From contig NZ_NPBD01000016.1 in NCBI RefSeq assembly GCF_002272745.1, forward strand, positions 34,052 to 98,051: a stretch of 64,000 nucleotides of DNA. The letters run 5' to 3'. Each line of letters begins with the position of its first letter. The first letter of the stretch is position 1. The position numbers and the translations under genes are program-made. The notes under the pieces are model-generated. The model was not told where the DNA came from. It did not search any database and saw only the letters and a program-made list of their open reading frames with translations. Source of the stretch: Terribacillus saccharophilus. Its GTDB lineage: Bacteria > Bacillota > Bacilli > Bacillales > Amphibacillaceae. This document shows positions 1-8,401 of this stretch, in pieces.

Positions 1-122
1 TCACTTGTCACTGGAAACTTGAAGCTGATCTCGTTCAATTCTTTTCCATTTTTCGTGACATATTTATGTTCATAGTCATAAGCCGCCAATTCCATGCCGT
101 TCACTACTACTTTTTTGTTCAT
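1..122 (-). CDS. Partial small protein, DUF3219 (YkvR)-like, C-terminus outside window
   Basis: The first 40 codons of a minus-strand gene run off the left edge. The start is an ATG preceded by AAAGGAGA at good spacing. The visible peptide begins MNKKVVVNGMELAAYDYEHK and continues into a segment ending KFPVTS, reminiscent of the short DUF3219/YkvR proteins of Bacillus, which have a similar N-terminal strand pattern and a conserved VTS. Function of that family is unknown. The family call is from memory of its N-terminus only and is tentative; that a gene starts here is well supported. Confidence 0.5.
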   Translation of the reverse strand, partial: MNKKVVVNGMELAAYDYEHKYVTKNGKELNEISFKFPVTS

Positions 123-188
123 ATCATCTCTCCTTTTCCAATAAGTGTATCACCTCTTTGCTTTGGATTACAAAAGCTGCGCATGACA

Positions 189-950
189 TTAAAGTTTTGT
201 GTAATAACGGATGCTATCCCGGAGAAACTGAGCTGCTCCTTCTCGGATTTTATTTTTATAATAAGCTGCGAATCGCTCATCCTGGACATACATCTCCGCT
301 AAACCTGCATGCGCTTCTTTGGAGTATGTAGACCAAGTGAATGACAGCCATTTCCGATGCAACTCAGCAGCTTGTAACGCTTCTGGTGCTGTTGGATCTC
401 CTGCCTGCATTGCATTTTTCAGCTTCTCGAATAATTGTTGCTCGACTGCCTCCATTTTTCTGTACTGTTCCTCGGTCAAACCTCGGAATTTTTGATTGGA
501 AGTTTCTACTGCCTCCTCGCCATATGCTTCTCTGATTTCTTCTCCATAATTGGCCTCATTTTCAGCAATTTTCTTTTCTTTGAAGCCTATGAATTTCTCG
601 TTATCAGTCATTTCTACCTTCCTTTCCATTGCTTGAATGCTTTTCTCAACGTTTCCAAGAAGCATACGGATATGCTCCTGCTTATTCAGTAAACTGTCGC
701 GGTGCTCTTCTAAAGCTTTCTTCCTATCGAAATCCGGAGAATAAATAATGGATTTGATTGTATCTAGATCCACATCCAACTCTCTAAAAAAAAGAATTTG
801 TTGCAGCAGATCTACCTCGTTCTCCGTATAAATCCGATAACCGCTCGCATTAATTTCTGCCGGATGCAGCAAACCAATTTGATCGTAATAGCGCAATGTT
901 CGCTTGCTCACACCAGCAAGCTCTGCCAGTTTTTGAACGGTATATGTCAT
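189..950 (-). CDS. MerR-family regulator with TipAS ligand-binding domain (TipAL/Mta-like)
   Basis: Transcription activator of the MerR family, about 253 residues. Residues 1-70 form the winged helix with the family signature (KRTLRYYDQIGLL, SGYRIYTENEVDLL); a coiled coil follows around 75-115; residues 120-250 match the TipAS antibiotic-recognition fold (EEQYRKMEAVEQ, HRKWLSFTW, YSKEAHAGLAEMYV). Such proteins (TipAL, Mta) sense drugs or peptides and switch on exporters and themselves. Two adjacent ATGs exist; the second is 7 nt from AGGAGGG and is chosen. A MerR-type promoter with 19-bp spacer lies directly upstream, so autoregulation is likely. No exporter target is adjacent. Confidence 0.88.
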   Translation of the reverse strand: MTYTVQKLAELAGVSKRTLRYYDQIGLLHPAEINASGYRIYTENEVDLLQQILFFRELDVDLDTIKSIIYSPDFDRKKALEEHRDSLLNKQEHIRMLLGNVEKSIQAMERKVEMTDNEKFIGFKEKKIAENEANYGEEIREAYGEEAVETSNQKFRGLTEEQYRKMEAVEQQLFEKLKNAMQAGDPTAPEALQAAELHRKWLSFTWSTYSKEAHAGLAEMYVQDERFAAYYKNKIREGAAQFLRDSIRYYTKL

Positions 951-973
951 CATACTTCCCTCCTTCTGCTTTC

Positions 974-1004
974 ACGATAAACGTTGACGCAACGTTAACC
1001 GCAA
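974..1004 (-). promoter_or_regulatory. MerR-type promoter/operator with 19-bp spacer
   Basis: On the minus strand TTGCGG and TATCGT are separated by exactly 19 bp, and the spacer contains a perfect inverted repeat AACGTTG-ACG-CAACGTT (980-996). An overlong spacer carrying a dyad is the hallmark of MerR-activated promoters. It drives the TipAS regulator at 189-950, 24 nt upstream of the start. Confidence 0.75.
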
Positions 1005-1014
1005 GTCCTTTTTT

Positions 1015-1049
1015 AAAGAAAAAGACAAACCGATAAAATCAGTTTGTCT
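1015..1049 (-). terminator. Rho-independent terminator of the NUDIX gene
   Basis: Inverted repeat AGACAAAC (1023-1030) / GTTTGTCT (1042-1049) followed on the minus strand by a T-rich run. It overlaps the last codons of the NUDIX gene. Confidence 0.7.
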
Positions 1050-1473
1050 CCAATGTACTCCGCCAGACCGATGCAGGAAGCAGGCTTGCACGTAAAACGC
1101 CGATAAGTGGATAAGGCTGCAAATCCAGCTCTTCAAATTCTTCAACTGTTGCCCAGAAGAATTGAAGATGCGGTTCCTGGCTCTCGATCTGCTCCTTTTC
1201 AATCACCACTTCAAACACATGTGTCAATTCAAAGTGTACAGTATCTTCATGCTGCCAGCTGTGCTCAAAGTCGCCGAGAAAGCTACTAATCTTACCCTTT
1301 ACGCCAAGCTCCTCCTGCAGTTCACGCAGCAAGGCAGTTTCAGCACCTTCTCCAATTTCCACATGACCGCCAGGCAGGAAGCTGTTATGCCATCCTTCAG
1401 CCTTAGCAAGCAGGATGCTGTCTCCTTTCCGGATTACAGCACGGGCAAGGCGGTGAAATTCTTTCTTTATCAT
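1039..1473 (-). CDS. NUDIX hydrolase
   Basis: A 144-residue NUDIX-fold pyrophosphohydrolase. The NUDIX box is intact at about residues 35-58 (GGHVEIGEGAE followed by RELQEELGV), matching Gx5Ex7REUxEExGU, so Mg2+-dependent hydrolysis of a nucleoside diphosphate linked to another moiety is expected. The substrate cannot be read from the sequence. It is 15 nt downstream of the Eis-like acetyltransferase on the same strand and is probably cotranscribed with it; an intrinsic terminator overlaps its end. AGGAG lies about 11 nt before the ATG. Confidence 0.9.
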   Translation of the reverse strand: MIKKEFHRLARAVIRKGDSILLAKAEGWHNSFLPGGHVEIGEGAETALLRELQEELGVKGKISSFLGDFEHSWQHEDTVHFELTHVFEVVIEKEQIESQEPHLQFFWATVEEFEELDLQPYPLIGVLRASLLPASVWRSTLETN

Positions 1474-1488
1474 ATAATGCTAATCTCC

Positions 1489-2640
1489 TTAGAAGAAATC
1501 ATAAATGTACGGTTCACGTCTTGGAATACTCAGCTCGAATTTTCGGATCATTTCCTCTGGTCCGTCTATCAACCCTGCCTGCCAAAGTACAAGCGGACGC
1601 TTGTAACCAAACGCAATGGCGGAAAGCATGTTGATGGATAGCTTGATGCCTTTTGTCTCTGTTGAAATCACTGTGTTTGCATCTTTAAACGTAAAAGTAT
1701 CGTTATTTTCCTGAATGATTGTATCCTCCACATGTAGCACAACACCCGCAGGACTTCCCTGCCAATCATATTTTTCAAAGAAAGCAGGCACATCTAAAAT
1801 ACGAGCCATAAAGTACGGATAATGCTTCACCTCAAGCTGCGGATCTGGCAGCATAAAAATGAGAGGATCATGCGGCGGAAGATCCAGTGTTACTTCCTCA
1901 AACATGGAATCATGCTGAGCAAGGAAATTCCACAGACCCCTGCGGGCTTCAGCATTAAGCGCTACAAATTGCGACACGTCTAGCTTGTCACGCGAAGAAG
2001 TTTCATAAATGATATACCCTTGCGCCTTTCCGTCAGAGTCACGATAAAGGGCAATAAAATCATGGTCCCGGTATACCCGATACTTCCACCAAAAATCCTC
2101 CCGCGCAAGCATGCCGCTGTATGTAGCTGCATAGGCAGTGTAAATATCTTCAATTTCCTGCGTATGTTCTTCTTTTTTCATACGTTCAATTGTTCCGTCC
2201 ACTGGAGCCAAGCGAATGAGGTCCTTCTTCTTCAATGTATATATCGTACGGTCCGTGAACAACTCATATCCAAACCGACGATAGAAATCAACATAGAATG
2301 GATGCAGCATAGAAACAGGCATCCCTTGCTCGCGCATGTGATAAAGCGTATCAGTTAATAGTCGCTTGATATACCCATTCCGGCGATATTCCGGATAAGT
2401 AGCCACCCCGGCGATCCCGCCCATCAGCATTGTATGCTCACCGAGTTTGATCGAAAGCGGCAGCAGCTGCAGCTTAGCAGCCAGCTTCCCATTTTCCTTG
2501 ATACCATAAAGCTGCTGGTGCTGATCCATCTGCTCCAGTCTCGCCTCACGCTTATCCTCAGGTATGCGGTATCGGAAAGCATACTCCGACATCTGCATTG
2601 CCGCTTCTAAATCCTGCTTCTGTAACCGTTCTGTCTGCAT
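1489..2640 (-). CDS. Eis-like GNAT N-acetyltransferase
   Basis: About 383 residues, the size of Eis-type acetyltransferases: an N-terminal GNAT domain with acetyl-CoA loop (VATYPEYRRNGYIKRLL, about residues 80-96), a second degenerate GNAT region, and a C-terminal SCP2-like domain ending in an aromatic carboxylate (YIYDFF). Family members acetylate amines, including aminoglycosides in Eis; the substrate here is unknown. The open frame extends 17 codons further upstream, but AGGAGG is 8 nt before the ATG at 2640, so that start is chosen. Upstream of the NUDIX gene in the same direction. Confidence 0.87.
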   Translation of the reverse strand: MQTERLQKQDLEAAMQMSEYAFRYRIPEDKREARLEQMDQHQQLYGIKENGKLAAKLQLLPLSIKLGEHTMLMGGIAGVATYPEYRRNGYIKRLLTDTLYHMREQGMPVSMLHPFYVDFYRRFGYELFTDRTIYTLKKKDLIRLAPVDGTIERMKKEEHTQEIEDIYTAYAATYSGMLAREDFWWKYRVYRDHDFIALYRDSDGKAQGYIIYETSSRDKLDVSQFVALNAEARRGLWNFLAQHDSMFEEVTLDLPPHDPLIFMLPDPQLEVKHYPYFMARILDVPAFFEKYDWQGSPAGVVLHVEDTIIQENNDTFTFKDANTVISTETKGIKLSINMLSAIAFGYKRPLVLWQAGLIDGPEEMIRKFELSIPRREPYIYDFF

Positions 2641-2700
2641 CCTAATCCCTCCTCTAATTTTCCCTTTTACTATAGCATATGACATGCACAAACCTTATCA

Positions 2701-3513
2701 TCAACCCGTACTCTTTTTGGATGATTGATGTCTTTTCTTTTTATCTGCAGTGAGAAGAAAAATCGAAAGCAGCATAACACTTGCTCCCGCGATTTTTTGC
2801 CAAGTAATCTCAACTGGAAAGAACGGAAAAGAGATAAAAGCGAGCAATATCGGGCTAAATGCGCGTATCGTATTAGCAATTGAAAATCTCAAATATTTCA
2901 AAGCTTCATATAGGAACAACGTGCCAATGAAGCCCGTCAGTAAAGAAGATAATGCAATCAATCCTATACCTGAAAACGACAAATTCCCTTCCCAAAGCTG
3001 TCCAGTAACAATTGCGTAGAGCGTTACAAAAACGAGCGCGATACAGTTATTGGTGAACAAGATAGAATTGGAATCCTTATCGGTCGCCATAGTCCTTTTA
3101 ATATAGATATTGGAGAGAGCAAAGAAGAATGTTTGGAAGAGTGCACATATACTGCCTATCAAGCTAGCACCAGATACGTTCGTCGTATCAATAAATAGAA
3201 AAATCCCTAACATGGCTGCCAAGATAAATAACGTCTCTTTTTTGCTCAATCGCTCTTTCAGAATGAACAAAGACAATAAGATTGCGAATACCGTGTAGAA
3301 ACGGCCAATGAATCCTATTTCAACAGGAGACAACAAACTGGTGCTAATGTAAAGAAGAATAACGCCGAATGAATTCAGCACTCCTAGCAGAATCATCTCT
3401 TTATCTGCATAGAAGGTTACTTGTTTGCCTTGTATCCATCCGAATAGATAGCTTGCTAGTAAAATAACCAGCACATTAATGATTGCAGCTTGTGCCGGGC
3501 TTATCTCCAGCAC
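2701..3513 (-). CDS. EamA/DMT-family exporter, N-terminus displaced by a frameshift
   Basis: Drug/metabolite exporter with two EamA repeats and about nine hydrophobic helices in the intact frame. Typical members have ten and about 300 residues; this frame has 270 with a GTG as first possible start and no ribosome site. Directly upstream, in another frame, an ATG at 3590 with a good GGAAAGG site encodes MEKKGHIYNLISILMMAIG, the missing first helix; the main frame continues as TLLAKFGVLEIS. A one-base deletion near 3537-3541 therefore separates start and body. Either a recent pseudogene or a sequencing error. Substrate unknown. Confidence 0.75.
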   Translation of the reverse strand: MLEISPAQAAIINVLVILLASYLFGWIQGKQVTFYADKEMILLGVLNSFGVILLYISTSLLSPVEIGFIGRFYTVFAILLSLFILKERLSKKETLFILAAMLGIFLFIDTTNVSGASLIGSICALFQTFFFALSNIYIKRTMATDKDSNSILFTNNCIALVFVTLYAIVTGQLWEGNLSFSGIGLIALSSLLTGFIGTLFLYEALKYLRFSIANTIRAFSPILLAFISFPFFPVEITWQKIAGASVMLLSIFLLTADKKKRHQSSKKSTG

Positions 3514-3590
3514 ACCAAACTTAGCTAGTAAAGTCCTATCGCCATCATTAGAATAGAAATAAGGTTATAGATATGTCCTTTTTTCTCCAT
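3514..3590 (-). pseudogene. Frameshifted first helix of the EamA exporter
   Basis: Start ATG with upstream GGAAAGG at 8-nt spacing, then codons for a membrane helix, closed by TAG about 23 codons in. One extra base near 3537-3541 would fuse it to the exporter body at 2701-3513. Confidence 0.65.
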
Positions 3591-3801
3591 ATACATTTCC
3601 TTTCCTTCATCATCTTCAATCATATGCAGATAGATCCGTTCATTTCCTCTTAGATTATTACAATGAAACTCCTAAAATGTAATTATAACTATCTTTTTCC
3701 ACCAAAAACCATAAATATAGTATATAATCCTCAAGAAAAGCAAAATTCTCCTCTATACATACTCTTGTTTTTCAAAATATAAATAAGGAGTGTTTTGTTT
3801 T

Positions 3802-4527
3802 ATGTTAGCACTTGCACTAATCTTTCTGGTTTTATTTTTAGCAGCACTTATATTTCTTGTTTTAGGGTTGATTAACCCGAGGCTTGCTTTCTTCAAAAGA
3901 CGTCGTCATATTCTGTATATCTATCCTGGTGCCATTATTCTCTTCTTCATTTTCACGATGACTTTCATGTCCATGACAAGTGAAAGTCATGCAACTTTAG
4001 CAACGCAAAATAACACTGACTTGCAACAGAAACTAGATACTCTAACAGAAGAAAAGACTAAACTTCAAAACCAATTAGATGCATCAGCTCAGGAAGTGAA
4101 GGACCTGACAGCTACAGTATCGGATCTTACGAAGAAAAACGATCAATTGACCGAGGATGCAAAGGAAAGCGGCTCAAATAAAGAATCATTAGAAGCTAAA
4201 GTTGAAACATTAGAAAAAGAGAAAGACGGTTTGCAAAGTGATTTGGATTCTGAGAAAGAAAAAAACAGCACGTTAACAACTCAGCTCTCAAGTGCTGAAG
4301 ACGAAATCGATAACCTAGAGTCCGAAGCAACAGCATCAGTACAAACAGCTTCTAGTAGTAATGATAATACTTATGAGCAAGAGTCGAATAACACAGCGAC
4401 AACTAGTGTTTATTTCGACAACTGCACAGCTGCTAAAGAAGCTGGAGCTGCACCGGTTCGCGATGGAGATCCTGGATATGGCAGGCATCTAGATCGTGAT
4501 GGAGATGGAGTAGGCTGCGAATGGTAA
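3802..4527 (+). CDS. Membrane-anchored coiled-coil protein with C-terminal Excalibur domain
   Basis: 241 residues. Two hydrophobic segments at about 1-25 and 40-60 anchor it; residues 70-180 are a strong heptad coiled coil rich in K, E, Q, D and L; a Ser/Thr/Asn linker follows; the last 38 residues are an Excalibur calcium-binding domain (YFDNCTAAKEAG, then DGDPGYGRHLDRDGDGVGCEW-type loop with paired cysteines). Excalibur domains occur on extracellular nucleases and surface proteins. No enzymatic domain is visible. The start ATG is 11 nt after AAGGAG; a GTG at 3790 overlaps that site and is rejected. A terminator follows at 4542. Confidence 0.85.
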   Translation: MLALALIFLVLFLAALIFLVLGLINPRLAFFKRRRHILYIYPGAIILFFIFTMTFMSMTSESHATLATQNNTDLQQKLDTLTEEKTKLQNQLDASAQEVKDLTATVSDLTKKNDQLTEDAKESGSNKESLEAKVETLEKEKDGLQSDLDSEKEKNSTLTTQLSSAEDEIDNLESEATASVQTASSSNDNTYEQESNNTATTSVYFDNCTAAKEAGAAPVRDGDPGYGRHLDRDGDGVGCEW

Positions 4528-4541
4528 GAAGGTAAGATGAT

Positions 4542-4572
4542 GGCTGTCTGATATTCAGACAGCCTTCTTTTG
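4542..4572 (+). terminator. Terminator of the Excalibur gene
   Basis: Perfect 10-bp arms GGCTGTCTGA / TCAGACAGCC with a 3-nt loop, followed by TTCTTTT. Confidence 0.85.
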
Positions 4573-4613
4573 ATTCTACACCCATAGATCCCCTTTCCCT
4601 ATAAGTGTCAACG

Positions 4614-4640
4614 TAAAAAAAGAGCGCCATCTCGGCGCTC
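4614..4640 (-). terminator. Terminator of the aldo/keto reductase gene
   Basis: GAGCGCC / GGCGCTC arms (4622-4640), followed on the minus strand by seven T. Confidence 0.85.
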
Positions 4641-4652
4641 TTCCTGTCTTTC

Positions 4653-5477
4653 TTATCGTTTGTTCATGTCATTCGGATGTGCACCTTTACGGCGTCCTGC
4701 ATCCAATTTATTGATTGCATCCATATCTTCTGCAGATAGCTCGAAGTCGAATACTTGGAAGTTTTCTTCGATACGAGATGGTGTTACAGATTTCGGAATG
4801 ACGATTGTGTCATTCTGAAGGTGCCAGCGAAGTACTACTTGTGCAGCTGTTTTACCAAGTTTTTCAGCAATTGCTGTCACGACTTCATCCTTCAATACAT
4901 CGCCGCCCTGATCAAGCGGGCTCCATGCTTCTACAAAGATGTCATGCTTTTTGCAGAAGTCTTTTAGTTCGTTTTGTGCCAAGTACGGGTGGCATTCCAC
5001 TTGGTTCAAGACTGGCACGATTTCTGTTTCTTTTAATAGGCGTTCCAAATGCTCGATTTCGAAGTTACATACGCCGATTGCTTTCACGCGACCGTCTTTG
5101 TAAAGCTTCTCTAATGCTTTGAACGTATCCACGTACTCATCATATTGCGGAGTAGGCCAGTGGATAAGATAAAGATCCACATACTCAAGTCCAAGACGTT
5201 CAAGGCTTGCTTCAAAAGCTGTAATTGTATTGTCGAAACCTTGATCGGAGTTCCATACTTTTGTTGTGATAAACAAATCTTCTCTGTTCACGTTTGCTTC
5301 CTTGATCGCTTTGCCGACGCCTGCTTCGTTTTTGTAGATCATTGCTGTGTCGATGCTTGTATAACCAACTTCAAGTGCTTTCGCTACTGCTGCAGTTGCT
5401 TCTTCATCTCCAACCTGCCAGACTCCAAAGCCAAGCTGTGGCATTTTCACGCCATTATTCAGTGTTACATAGTTCAT
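4653..5477 (-). CDS. Aldo/keto reductase, AKR5-like (YvgN/YtbE type)
   Basis: NADPH-dependent carbonyl reductase, 274 residues, full length. The catalytic tetrad is visible: Asp and Tyr in DTAMIYKNE (about 45-53), Lys in FITTKVW (about 73) and His in YLIHWP (about 106). The cofactor-binding IPKS motif with following Arg lies near 230. Relatives YvgN and YtbE of B. subtilis reduce methylglyoxal and other aldehydes; the physiological substrate here is not deducible. Monocistronic by its own terminator; a second, more distant reductase lies just upstream on the same strand. Confidence 0.92.
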   Translation of the reverse strand: MNYVTLNNGVKMPQLGFGVWQVGDEEATAAVAKALEVGYTSIDTAMIYKNEAGVGKAIKEANVNREDLFITTKVWNSDQGFDNTITAFEASLERLGLEYVDLYLIHWPTPQYDEYVDTFKALEKLYKDGRVKAIGVCNFEIEHLERLLKETEIVPVLNQVECHPYLAQNELKDFCKKHDIFVEAWSPLDQGGDVLKDEVVTAIAEKLGKTAAQVVLRWHLQNDTIVIPKSVTPSRIEENFQVFDFELSAEDMDAINKLDAGRRKGAHPNDMNKR

Positions 5478-5524
5478 TTAAAAGCACTCCTTTAGCCGTT
5501 TTTCTCGTTTAGTATAGCGTTGCC

Positions 5525-5554
5525 TGCATAGGCTGTCATGTAAAATGCCTATGC
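5525..5554. repeat. Inverted repeat between the two aldo/keto reductase genes
   Basis: TGCATAGG (5525-5532) and CCTATGCA (5547-5554) can form a hairpin with a 14-nt loop. There is no T-run, so it may be a weak terminator, a processing site or an operator for the downstream reductase. Confidence 0.4.
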
Positions 5555-5556
5555 AT

Positions 5557-6399
5557 TCACACGACCTCCAACGGTACTTTCGACATCGGCGGTGGGAATT
5601 CCTTGTCTAATTTTGCAAGATCTTCTTTATTTAAGACAAGGTTGCCAGCCACAGCATTTTCCACCACATGAGCAGCCTGTCCCGCTTTTGGAATACTGAG
5701 CACATGTCCTGACTGAATCGTCCACGCTAAAGCAATCTGGGAAACAGACACTCCGTATGCTTTTGCCAGTTCACGGACTGCGGCATTATGCAAGATTTCC
5801 TTCCGGTCACCTTGCGCTAATGGACAATACGCCATAATTGGAATACCTTTCTCCTTCTGCCACGGAATCAGATCATATTCAATTCCTCGCGCAGTAAGAT
5901 TGTAGAGTACTTGATTGACTGCACAATTCTTCCCGTTCTCTACATTCCATAACTCTTCCATATCATCCGTATCGAAATTCGATACGCCCCAGCGCTTAAT
6001 CTTTCCTTCTTCCTTCAGCTTTTCAAAAGCAGCCACTGTCTCTTCAAGCGGCACTGCTCCCCGCCAGTGAAGCAAATACAGATCAAGATAATCAGTTCCT
6101 AACCGTTCTAAGGAACGATTGCATGCTGTGAGCACATCATCGTATGCTGCATTAGATGGCAGCACCTTCGAAACGAGAAATACTTTTTCCCTTCGATTAG
6201 CTATCGCCTCCCGTACCAAGTGTTCCGAGCGGCCGGCTCCATACATTTCTGCTGTATCAATAACCTGCAATTTCTGATCAATTCCTGTACGCAAAGCTTG
6301 GACCTCATCATGACGCCTCGAATCGTCATCACCCATATACCAAGTTCCTTGTCCTATTGCCGCTAGTTCTGTTCCATCCGGCAGGGTAATAGTTTTCAT
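5557..6399 (-). CDS. Aldo/keto reductase, YeaE-like
   Basis: 280 residues with an AKR barrel. Tetrad residues appear in DTAEMYGAG (Asp, Tyr), VSKVLPS (Lys) and YLLHWRG (His); IPKAG replaces IPKS at the cofactor phosphate site. Sequence style fits the YeaE-like bacterial subgroup, some of which reduce methylglyoxal. The frame opens at 6420, but GGAGGAG lies inside that extension 6 nt before the ATG at 6399, which is taken as the start. Only distantly similar to the neighbour at 4653, so not a recent duplication. Confidence 0.9.
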   Translation of the reverse strand: MKTITLPDGTELAAIGQGTWYMGDDDSRRHDEVQALRTGIDQKLQVIDTAEMYGAGRSEHLVREAIANRREKVFLVSKVLPSNAAYDDVLTACNRSLERLGTDYLDLYLLHWRGAVPLEETVAAFEKLKEEGKIKRWGVSNFDTDDMEELWNVENGKNCAVNQVLYNLTARGIEYDLIPWQKEKGIPIMAYCPLAQGDRKEILHNAAVRELAKAYGVSVSQIALAWTIQSGHVLSIPKAGQAAHVVENAVAGNLVLNKEDLAKLDKEFPPPMSKVPLEVV

Positions 6400-6579
6400 C
6401 GTATTCTCCTCCTTCATCACTTACTTTTTCCCGGTTAGCATTCTTCATCAAACGTTTGATCAATCTGTTAGATGGCAGCTTACGTGCTTCTATTGGCAGG
6501 ATACACCATCAGCTATTGTTTTTCCTCTGCTGACCGGTACACTGGAAATATCAACAAGTTAAAAGATAGGGGGCGTGCT

Positions 6580-7032
6580 ATGAAAATCACAATCCAGGAG
6601 GACGATAATTGCCAGGAAACCGAAGTGCAGATCACTTGCCGTCAAACAGATTCCGGCATTTTGGAACTCGTCAAAATCCTATCAGCCTCTAACAAGGAAC
6701 GATTGTCTGGTGAAAGGAATGGCGAGCTGCATCTTCTGCAGCCTGACTCTATCTACTATATCGAGTCAGTGGATAATACGGTATTTCTCTATGATAAGAA
6801 CGCTGTATACCAATCCTCATTAAAGCTGTATCAAATTGAGGAATCGCATTTCAGTCCTGATCTTATACGTATTTCTAAATCTGTTATCGTCAATCTCTCG
6901 AAGGTGGAAAAACTAAAGCCCGCTTTAGGTCGGAAACTTACTGCCACCCTCACGAACGGAGAAAAATTAATGATTTCCAGGCAATACGTACCGCAGCTCA
7001 AGCATAAGCTCGGGATAGAAAAGGAGGAGTAA
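6580..7032 (+). CDS. LytTR-domain DNA-binding regulator
   Basis: 150 residues: a short N-terminal segment and a C-terminal LytTR domain (about 45-148; IYYIESVDNTVFLY, FSPDLIRISKSVIVNLSKVEKL, ISRQYVPQLKHKL). No receiver domain is present. Stand-alone LytTR genes followed by a DUF3021 membrane protein and an ABC exporter are a recurrent Firmicute module in which the membrane protein is thought to inhibit the regulator. The frame is open from 6472, but GATAGGGGG lies just before the ATG at 6580. The next gene begins immediately after the stop codon. Confidence 0.9.
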   Translation: MKITIQEDDNCQETEVQITCRQTDSGILELVKILSASNKERLSGERNGELHLLQPDSIYYIESVDNTVFLYDKNAVYQSSLKLYQIEESHFSPDLIRISKSVIVNLSKVEKLKPALGRKLTATLTNGEKLMISRQYVPQLKHKLGIEKEE

Positions 7033-7476
7033 ATGATGAAGACTTTCGTAAGTTTCATCCAATCATGGGGCATCATGTTTATGTTCTCTATTTTGGCAAC
7101 AAGCATATACATTTATGCCTTCATCGGAAATCAAACAATGGATATTGCCCTTGTACCTCAAAATCTACTTATTACTTTTGTGCTGACTTGGATACAGCAT
7201 TTGATTCTGGGTCGAGCAAATGAATCTAACATCTTTACCCGCTCACTTCTGTTCCTCCTTGTTGTCTTGGGTACTTTCACAGCTTCCGCTGCCCTGTTCG
7301 GCTGGTTTGATACAGGTAACTGGAAGCTGCTCGCGTTATTATTTGCTCTTGTTATCTTCATTTATATCGTCCTTTGGGCTATCTATCGCCTTATTCATAG
7401 TGTTGAAGCAAAGCAATTGAATGAAGAACTGGCTAATTATAAAAGGAAGAAGGCTGGAGCAAATGAAAATCATTGA
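7033..7476 (+). CDS. DUF3021 membrane protein
   Basis: 147 residues with four predicted membrane helices (about 10-30, 42-60, 72-92, 100-122) and a charged C-terminal tail, the layout of DUF3021 proteins that accompany LytTR regulators, where they probably hold the regulator at the membrane. AGGAGGAG lies 5-8 nt before two consecutive ATGs (7033, 7036); either could be used. It directly abuts the LytTR gene and overlaps the ABC ATPase by 14 nt, indicating translational coupling. Confidence 0.85.
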   Translation: MMKTFVSFIQSWGIMFMFSILATSIYIYAFIGNQTMDIALVPQNLLITFVLTWIQHLILGRANESNIFTRSLLFLLVVLGTFTASAALFGWFDTGNWKLLALLFALVIFIYIVLWAIYRLIHSVEAKQLNEELANYKRKKAGANENH

Positions 7477-8401
7477 AATTAATAATCTAACGAAAAGCTA
7501 TGGTAAGTTCATTGCTGTGGATGACATATCCTTCGATGTGGAAAAAGGGCATCTATTCGCATTTTTAGGTGTAAATGGCGCAGGAAAGTCGACAACTATC
7601 CATATGATTGCAACTCGCTTGCAGCAGTCAAATGGAGCTATTTTTGTCGATGGCTTCCAGGCAGGCAAGGATGACGCAGAAATTCGCAAGCGGATTGGTC
7701 TGGTTTTTCAAGATAATGTACTCGATGATGTTCTTACCGTAAAGGAGAATCTCGACATGTGGGGGCGTTTCTATGGCATGTCGAAAACCGATACTCAGAA
7801 AAGTATCTCCTGGATAACCGATACCTTGCTGCTGGAACCAATCCTAAAAAAACAATTCCGGCATCTGTCAGGCGGACAGAAACGACGTGCAGAGATAGCC
7901 CGCGCACTGCTGCACCGGCCAGCTATTCTATTTTTAGATGAACCGACGACTGGTCTGGATCCTCAAACAAGAGTCGATGTGTGGAAAACAATTGCAAGTC
8001 TTCAGCAGCAGCTCCAAATGACTGTGTTTTTGACGACGCATTACATGGAGGAAGCAGCTGAAGCGAATCAAATTGTTGTCATCGATAAAGGTAAAATCAA
8101 GGCACAAGGAACACCTGCAGAGTTAAAACGGCTTTACGCTTCAGATACATTGCGCTTGCAAGTAAACGATAACGATTTTACAGCAACGTATTTAAATGAA
8201 CATCGCTACAGCTATAGCCTTAAGAACGACTTATTCCAAGTTTCCGTCCAAAATAGCTTGCAAGCCTACCATATCCTGCGATATTTAGAGGACAGTATTA
8301 CCGATTTCGAATTAATCAAAGGCAGTCTGGACGATGTGTTCATTAACTTAGTAAAGGAGAATACACATGCACACAATCTGGCAGCTGACAAAGCGCTCTA
8401 A
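7463..8401 (+). CDS. ABC transporter ATP-binding protein (ABC-2 exporter)
   Basis: 312 residues with a complete nucleotide-binding domain: Walker A GVNGAGKST (about 39-47), signature LSGGQKRRAEIARAL, Walker B ILFLDEPTTGLDP and H-loop TTHYMEE. The C-terminal 90 residues are the regulatory tail typical of DrrA-like export ATPases. The start is the ATG at 7463 within the end of the DUF3021 gene; the 14 codons upstream in frame are not needed. It overlaps the permease by 35 nt. Substrate unknown, probably a drug or antimicrobial peptide given the LytTR context. Confidence 0.93.
   Translation: MKIIEINNLTKSYGKFIAVDDISFDVEKGHLFAFLGVNGAGKSTTIHMIATRLQQSNGAIFVDGFQAGKDDAEIRKRIGLVFQDNVLDDVLTVKENLDMWGRFYGMSKTDTQKSISWITDTLLLEPILKKQFRHLSGGQKRRAEIARALLHRPAILFLDEPTTGLDPQTRVDVWKTIASLQQQLQMTVFLTTHYMEEAAEANQIVVIDKGKIKAQGTPAELKRLYASDTLRLQVNDNDFTATYLNEHRYSYSLKNDLFQVSVQNSLQAYHILRYLEDSITDFELIKGSLDDVFINLVKENTHAHNLAADKAL

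Noticed and set aside
3790..3801. GTG start four codons upstream for the Excalibur protein
   Set aside because: The GTG overlaps the AAGGAG ribosome site; the ATG at 3802 is better.
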